Source: Liolophura sinensis (lineage: Eukaryota > Mollusca > Polyplacophora > Chitonida > Chitonidae). Taken from it: DNA of 64,000 bases. The position numbers and the translations under genes are program-made. This document shows positions 57,390 to 64,000 of the stretch, piece after piece. The stretch is from NCBI RefSeq assembly GCF_032854445.1, contig NC_088297.1, positions 15,759,127 through 15,823,126 of the forward strand. Reading direction: 5' to 3'. The notes beneath the pieces were generated by a model that was not told the origin of the DNA, searched no databases, and was given only the letters and a program-made list of their open reading frames with translations. Each line of letters opens with the position of its first letter. Positions within the stretch are counted from its first letter, which is position 1.

Positions 57390-58650
57390 ATTGTTCCAAT
57401 ACTTCCGATGTCCCACCACTCGTTCTCGAGACAACGTTACTTTCCATTTCATTCCCGGAGAAAGCAATTGCGACGCCATGAGATAACAGAAAAATTGAAT
57501 ATTTGCAAAAAATGTGTGCGATATCCGGTTGACCTATAGGTAACAATACTGCTTATGATTGGTCAACTGCGTGTTCTTGATTTACAGAAATCAAACAAAA
57601 CAAAGGCATTTGGAGTTATCTAATTGTGATCTCGGTTCAGATCGGTATATGCGTCTCATTTAGAACGTGGTTTTAAGTAAGACTCTCATTGTTATTAGGG
57701 ATTACACTGTGTGGATGTAGCACAAATTCTAGGGCTGAGACCACCACGACTACGGGAACTACGTAAAGCCTTCCAGTCAGCTGCATTTTTTTTAACATGA
57801 ATGACAAATTAAAGCAAATGTGCTTCTCGTCTCTCAGATACACACATATACAGAGGTTGGTGACATAGATTGTTACATTCATAATATAACAAAAATCATG
57901 TATGGCGCTTGAGGATGTGAGAACAATTAAAATATACAGTATAAATTGGCTCGGTGTAACTCAAAACATTCACAGATGAATCGAGTTGTTTTACGCAAAC
58001 TGTTTTTACATTAAGAAGACAGTTCAACTGGATTGAAAGTACTGTTTATTTTCTTCAAAAAAAAAAACAAAAACAAAAAAAAAACATGACTTTATGGACT
58101 TTGTACGCAAAGATGTGTCGCATGGACAAATTAACCAAAGATAATATTCGTCTTCTCTATCATTTCAAGCGCACAATCTGCACGTGCTCATATTTCTTGC
58201 CAATCTACTGCTATCATAACGTTCAGTTTCTATTCTTAGTAGGTGGGATAAAGTTCTTAATCTAGACATGGCTTCTCTATGATGCATATATTTTCTCCAC
58301 GTAAGTCTCAAAGCCGTCATCATCTTTTATATACCTATAAAGAAACAGTTTAGGTGATTCAAATTCGGCAAACATCATGTACCTCGTATTTTTGCGGGTG
58401 GTCTTTTTTGACCTAATAGTCTAGATGGTTTATATGTGTTACCAGCGGTTAGGCGCCTGAGGCAGCTGATTCGAAACTGGCCGAGGTGTGGCCTCGATCA
58501 ATTTTCAGTTCCAGAATTTGTGCTATATCAACAGAGCGTTATCCTTGATAATGATTATACTGTTGGGATCTCGGTTGTTGTAAAACCTGGCCAAGATTAA
58601 ATATGTGAGGCTTTTGTGATAATGGTTTGTCGCCTTCCTATTTTGTCCTA
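57390..58650. other. SLCO gene B 3' region and spacer
   Basis: Contains an A-rich run (58058-58084). ATTAAA near 57810 could serve as poly(A) signal. No gene seen. Confidence 0.35.
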
Positions 58651-58659
58651 TAATGCTAG

Positions 58660-58885
58660 AACTGCTGGTAGCCTGATGTACACTGCATATCTGATTACAC
58701 TTCATGTCCATTGCACATCTGACTACACCCTGTGTCCATTGGACACCGGACTACACCTGATGTCTATTGAACACCTGACTGCACATGGTGTCGGTTGCAC
58801 ACATGACTACATCCAATGTCGATTGCACATCTCACTACAGTTATGTCCATTGAACACCTGACCACATCTGATGTCCATTGCAGTT
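58660..58885. repeat. Minisatellite, about 28-bp unit
   Basis: Seven to eight degenerate copies of tgtccattgcacatctgact followed by acaccctg. Confidence 0.88.
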
Positions 58886-58889
58886 AAAT

Positions 58890-59875
58890 ACTGGAGCCAT
58901 AAAGTTTTTAAATACAACTCCAGAACGCCCACATCCGGGCACACGGGGCAGTGGCGAGCAGACTGTTTTTGATGTAGTTTGAGCGATTATTACTGTTTCA
59001 TTAGTTGTGTCATTGGCTGGCCTGAAACGGTCGCCTAGGTGGAGGAGTCGAATATGGCGGGTTTGTTACACGCGGTCGGTGGTCATGCGGGAAACTAACT
59101 GTCATGCCGAATTCTTCATAACGTCTTCTGAGATGGCTAATCGTCGAGACATTAACATTAAGGGTTCTGTCCACAGCTCAAGGGTCATGCCAGCATCGAG
59201 CATGCCGATGGCGCGCTCTCGTTGGTTTTATGGTATCTGTGGCATCGTGCCTTTTGACAGAACTTGTTCGGTATGGGTGGCCTTTTGTACTCCTGAGGGT
59301 AAGTAGTGCCAGGGAAGACCTTAAAAATCAGTGAGTACTACAGATTACACCTGTCTGACGGGTCAAGATGGTGAATAGGCTTGAAATCGACAACGGTTTG
59401 GTTTTGGACGGGAATGAACACTGGTTTAGGGTTTAGCACTTGGCCATCCCGCGGAACTATACTAATAAAAAACACAGCATTATCTTGTGAAATATTGCAA
59501 AAACAAAAGTGTTGAGTTCAGATTATTGTTAAGTATGGGACGTCAGACAACTTAGCAATTTGCACAGCAGGTGTAAATTGTGAACCTCAACAAAGCGTAG
59601 TTTTGACAAATGCCCGGATGTTCGCGGTTTCTAATGACAGTTGGCGAGGGCGTAAGTCGTTTCTGATTGGCTTATTGGATTCCTTTCTTGAGCTTGAAAC
59701 TGGAAAGCAGGAAAACATCTGAGAACCAATGTTCACGCAGGAAAAATTTGATATTCTTTACCTGACTGGCTGGCAACCGTATCATTTCCATCGATTTCAA
59801 CAGAACTTGGCGATTCCCGACTCCGATTTTCGCTTGATCGCCGTGTCCCATAACTAAAATGATTTAAAGTATGCA
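58890..59875. other. Non-coding, one unrecognised open frame
   Basis: A 99-codon plus frame (59007-59306) has no family resemblance and no splice-consistent neighbours. Confidence 0.35.
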
Positions 59876-59879
59876 TAGA

Positions 59880-60005
59880 CCTTAAGCGTAAATGAGGCAA
59901 GTTGACAAGAGGCCGTATTTCACCGGTTACGTGTGACAATTTTCCAAGCTGTCACACTGTCACATCTCTGGTTTTACTCTCTGAGCAGTAAATCTTTCAT
60001 ACTGG
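59880..60005 (+). repeat. Dispersed repeat family B
   Basis: gaggcaagttgacaagaggc, atttcaccggttacgtgtga, ctctggttttactctctgag. Confidence 0.6.
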
Positions 60006-60344
60006 AGATACATTCTATCAGAGCTTGGTATGACAACTTCTGTAGTTACTCACCCGGACTGAGTTGAATGTTTTCAAATAAAGTCAAAGAAATTCACAAC
60101 AAATCCAGACTGTCGATATGTGTACTATTTTTAATGTAAATGAATGATATAAATTTACATACATGTTTGTAATCCATCCTAAACATACTTGTGGTTATGG
60201 AACAATAAAAAACAATGTAAAAGAATCAGGAATGTTTCTTTTCTATGATTACAAGTCATTCTAGGACGTTTTTAACTAATAGAAACAGACTAAACAATTA
60301 TCCTACAATTTCGTAGAATTCTCAGTTCTTGTTGAACACAGTCA

Positions 60345-60590
60345 CTGTTTGATTTATTTATCTGATTGGAAGTCTACGCCGTACTCAGGATATTTCACTT
60401 ATACGACGGTGGCCAACATTATGGTGGGAGGGAATCCCCCGATCATCCGAAGCTACCGTCAGAACTTTCCACGTATGACCTGAAATGCCTGAGAGAAAGC
60501 CAGCATAAGCTAGGTGTGTACCCACAGCAACCGCATAGGTGAGAGGCTATTGGTTATTGTACTATATTAGCTTTAGTCAAATAAATAAAT
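60345..60590 (-). mobile_element. SINE type 1, nearly full length
   Basis: Tail tttatttatctgattggaag, core with attatggtgggagggaatcc, middle and head (cacagcaaccgcataggtga). A small tail-like aataaataaa lies at 60580. Confidence 0.85.
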
Positions 60591-60897
60591 TCCTGGCGAA
60601 TGACAGAGAAGATTCGTAAAAAAGACACACGCTGTCATCCCCGGGCATAAGTAACTAACCCAGAATGAACCAGTGGGTGGTTATTGGCCACGTGACGTCC
60701 ATGATGTTCATTAGGAGCCTGAAACAAAGCTAGGGTATCTTGTCGCTTAGACAAGTTAGAACATCGGGTTGCATATTCTTGATACTTTGTTATCGCTTCC
60801 TGACTGACGCGATAATAATACGACAAAAGGAATCTTCATGTCAATATTCACTTGCGCACATTCTTGTCAGACCTTTTTAGATATTAAGAGCATCATG

Positions 60898-61625
60898 TCA
60901 TACATACACGCATGCACGCACACTTACAGGATATACATACGTACATACACGCATACTTACAGTACACACATACATGCATGTACGCATACCTTCAGTACAT
61001 ACATACATGCATGCATGCATACTTACAGGATATACACACGTGCATACACGCATACTAACAGTACACACATACATGCAAGCACGCATACCTACAGTACATA
61101 CATGCATGCACGCATACTAACAGGATATACACACGTGTACACATGCATACTTAGAGTACACACATACATACATGCAAGCAAATTTATATAACATACATGC
61201 ATGCATGCACGCAAACTTATAGTACATAGATATATGCATACACGCATAATTACAGTACATACATACATGTATGCTCGCATACTTACAGGACATACATACA
61301 TACACTGCATGCACGCATACTTAGAGTACATAGATACATGCATGCGCGCATATTTGCAGTACATACATACATGCATGCACGCATACTTACAGGATATACA
61401 TACATGCATGCAGCATACTTACAGTACACAGATACCTGTTTGCACGCATACTTACAGTACGTACATGCAGGCACGCATGCATACTTACAGTACATATATA
61501 TTTGCATGCACGCATACTTACGATACATACATACATAGATGTATGCATACTTACAGTACATAGATACACGCATGCACGCATACTTACAGTACATACATAC
61601 ATCCATGCACACATACTTACAGTAT
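60898..61625. repeat. Minisatellite, about 33-bp unit with trimeric higher order
   Basis: About 22 copies of a unit like acatacatgcatgcacgcat followed by acttacag. The first kilobase-third cycles three unit types (starting aggatatac, agtacacac, agtacatac). A 33-bp unit keeps frames open on both strands, giving spurious Cys/Met/Tyr- and His/Thr-rich ORFs. Confidence 0.93.
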
Positions 61626-61754
61626 CCTACGTAAAGAGGTATCCTATGTTTTTCCCTATCAGATCAGAAAAGTTAGTTTGTGGTTTGCGTACATTCAAAT
61701 ATCTGTTATCCTTTGAAATACACTATAACCAATTTTACACAATAGATAAAACTT

Positions 61755-62690
61755 TGATCCTTTTTCTCATGAAAACAAAGTTCCCACCATCTGACTCCAG
61801 GAGTCGCTAAAGTCGAATCGCCGTCTATTCGCCCATTGGCCGACATAGGCAATGACAAAATTCCTAGAGCATCCAAATTTACACAATATAAATTACTTTT
61901 GATTCTCTTTCACCTGACACAAAAGTTGACACCATGTGACTCTGGCGGGCGCAACAATCGAATCACCGCCAAATCACCTTCTGACTCACACAGGCAATAG
62001 TAAATGGTCTACAGCAACCAAACTTACACAATGTGCACTGCTGCTGATCCTCGTTTACCTGACACCAAAGTTGACACCAAAGTTGACACCTTATAATTCC
62101 AGGGGGCACTACAATCGAATCGCCGTCGAATCGCCTTCTGACTCACACAGGCAATAGTAAATGGTCTACAGCAACCAAACTGTGCACTGCTGTTGATCCT
62201 CGTTTACCTGACACCAAAGTTGACACCATATAATTCCAGGGGGCACTACAATCGAATCGCCGTCGAATCGCCTTCTGACTTACACAGGCAATAGTAAATG
62301 GTCTACAGCAACCAAACTGTGCACTGCTGTTGATCCTCGTTTACCTGACACTAAAGTTGACACCATATAATTCCAGGGGTCACTACAATCCAATCGCCGT
62401 CGAATCGCCTTCTGACTTACACAGGCAATAGTAAATGGTCTACATCAATCAAACAGAATGGACATCACCACTGATCGTCTTCCACATGACACCAAAGTTG
62501 ACACTATCTCTCTCCAGGGGTACCACAATCGAATCGACGTCGAACCGTCTACTGGCCGACACAGGCAATACCAAAACCCCTAGAGAAACCAAATTTATAG
62601 AAGCGAGATCTATACTCATCCTCTTTTACATGACACCAAAGTTGGCACCATCTGACTCCGAGGGCGTTACAATGTATGTATTAAATCTTT
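61755..62690. repeat. Tandem repeat, 137-145-bp unit, about 7 copies
   Basis: Unit has ctgacaccaaagttgacacc, gggcactacaatcgaatcgc, cttctgactcacacaggcaa and caaccaaac. The anchor gttgacacc recurs at 61925, 62070, 62219, 62356 and 62497, with a gttggcacc form at the end. Middle copies are most alike. Confidence 0.93.
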
Positions 62691-62721
62691 TTGTTTTCAG
62701 AATGTACTTAAAAATCTGTGG

Positions 62722-62987
62722 GGGGCCTCCGTGGCTCAGTTGGTTAGCGCGCCAGCGCAGCGTAATGACCCAGGAGTCTCTCACCAATGCGGTCGCTGTG
62801 AGTTCAAGTCCAGCTCATGCTGGCTTCCTCTCCGGCTGTACGTGGGAAGGTCTGTCAGCATCCTGCGAATGGTCGTGGGTTTCCCCCGGGCTCTGCCCGG
62901 TTTCCACCCACCATAATGCTGACCACCGTCGTATAAGTGAAATATTCTTGAGTACGGCGTAAAACACCAATCAAACAGGTAAATACA
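62722..62987 (+). mobile_element. SINE type 1, full length reference copy
   Basis: Best preserved copy: tRNA head with A box gtggctcagttggttagcgc and B box gtgagttcaagtccagc; middle ctggcttcctctccggctgt; core gggctctgcccggtttccac and ccataatgctgaccaccgtc; 3' module gtataagtgaaatattcttg, gagtacggcgtaaaacacc. The core resembles the Nin-DC SINE domain known in molluscs and other animals, from memory. Confidence 0.95.
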
Positions 62988-63304
62988 AATCTGTAGTGAC
63001 TATGTGACTATAGAGCATCTATGTGACTACATAATAGGTCCGTTGTCGATGTATCGACCAAGTTACTCAATGTCTTGATACGTGTCAACATGGCTTGTCT
63101 CGGGGCAGTGTATCTACTAGATTCTAAGAGGAAATGGGTTGCAGTTTCATAAGGATTGCCACATTGACATCTTGCAGAGTCTGAAATAAAATTATTGTGG
63201 CGGTCGTCGCTCGGTTAAATACGACGGGCCAACCTCACATAACTCTAGCTGATACAATGTGTATCACACGCTGTTATCATAATCTCTCTATATATTAAAT
63301 CAAG

Positions 63305-63368
63305 TTATCTATCTAGTTAAAGGAGCCTTGAGTATACAGCGTAAAACACCAATCAAATAAATAATTCA
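63305..63368 (+). mobile_element. SINE type 1, tail fragment
   Basis: ttgagtatacagcgtaaaac then accaatcaaataaataatt. Confidence 0.75.
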
Positions 63369-63369
63369 A

Positions 63370-64000
63370 TTTGCTTGAAATTTGCGAAAGCAATAAGGCT
63401 GTTGATGGTGCTAATGCATATGGCAGTCTGTCTTTTTCTCTGGTTTAACTGGGCCAAAGGTATCAGTAGCATAATCACCTCAAAAGTATCTGTCTAAGGT
63501 TGCAAGGCTATCATTGCAACTATTCATCCGACAATGTTATTTAACCTTCAGACATGCAAGTGAAAATCTGGTTATTCCTTCCATATAAGTCAGGATATGG
63601 TGAAATTCAAACATTCATGAGCAATTAACTGCTAATAGTTTTTCATATATACGTTTATTTGTACGTTAACAGTGTTTTTTTAACAAAATCAATTCTGTCA
63701 CTAAACCTTGGTGTCTTTTGGTCCGTCTCCTCAAATTAGCTGCGATGAAGAAATCCAACAACGATGAATACGCTCTTCATTTGGTATCCTTGTATTTCAC
63801 AACTTTTCCGCCATATTTTTCTTCTCATAGGTCATGGAGGAAACGTCTTCTATCGGCTCTTTGGACAAAAGTTTAGGTCCTGTTTAAAGGAGGGATAACA
63901 AACAAAGGAGAGAAAACAAACAATTAGCAGTCAAAAAAAAAAAAAAAAAAAAAAACCAAACCAAAACGCTCGTTTTGTTCAATTTCTGGTTTGTTTTCAT
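63370..64000. other. Non-coding right end
   Basis: No gene; an A-run of about 22 bp at 63934-63955 may be a retrotransposed poly(A) tail, but no element body was recognised before it. Confidence 0.35.

Noticed and set aside
59007-59306. 99-codon plus-strand ORF
   Set aside because: Arg/Ser-rich composition without recognisable motif; probably chance.
60838-61614. ORFs of 60-120 codons rich in His/Thr or Cys/Met on both strands
   Set aside because: They follow the 33-bp minisatellite unit and appear on both strands in several frames.

Overview
The window is animal nuclear DNA: spliced genes with GT-AG introns, about 40 tRNA-derived SINE copies or fragments, small inverted-repeat transposons and many minisatellites. 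The SINE types and the gene families suggest a lophotrochozoan, most likely a mollusc. This is inferred from repeat style, not from a marker gene.

Three multi-exon genes, all on the + strand, could be built exon by exon with phase-consistent splice sites. (1) 11012-20808: an organic anion transporting polypeptide (SLCO/OATP family), 9 coding exons, 651 aa. (2) 32979-43834: a sodium/proton antiporter of the NHA/SLC9B type, 11 coding exons, 598 aa, with the paired aspartates of the ion site. (3) 48556-57386: a second SLCO/OATP, 9 coding exons, about 688 aa. The two SLCO genes share exon number, all comparable intron phases and several identical exon lengths, so they are duplicates with the antiporter gene lying between them. 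Each gene has a splice acceptor just upstream of its ATG, so a non-coding first exon probably lies further upstream. The two SLCO products are predicted 12-helix plasma-membrane carriers with a Kazal-like extracellular loop. The SLC9B product is predicted to exchange Na+ or Li+ for protons. A functional link between them is not shown by the sequence.

Layout: 1-731, reverse-transcriptase fossil; 0.7-2.3 kb, unrecognised; 2.3-4.75 kb, two minisatellites; 5.7-8.3 kb, RT and LINE fossils, SINEs and short arrays; 8.8-10.4 kb, microsatellites; 11.0-20.8 kb, SLCO gene A, whose introns hold SINEs, two inverted-repeat elements and a LINE 3' end; 22.0-22.3 kb, a 75-bp minisatellite; 22.3-32 kb, gene-poor with SINEs; 33.0-43.8 kb, SLC9B; 43.9-48.5 kb, SINE-rich spacer with a 0.4 kb tetranucleotide array; 48.6-57.4 kb, SLCO gene B; 58.6-62.7 kb, three minisatellites; then SINEs and poly-A-like sequence to the end.

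I found no sign of a new multi-gene system. The most informative oddities are a one-base phase conflict at the last intron of SLCO gene B, a foldback element with a telomere-like core, a tetranucleotide array that starts exactly at the 3' tail of a SINE, and a direct duplication bracketing the last SLC9B exon.
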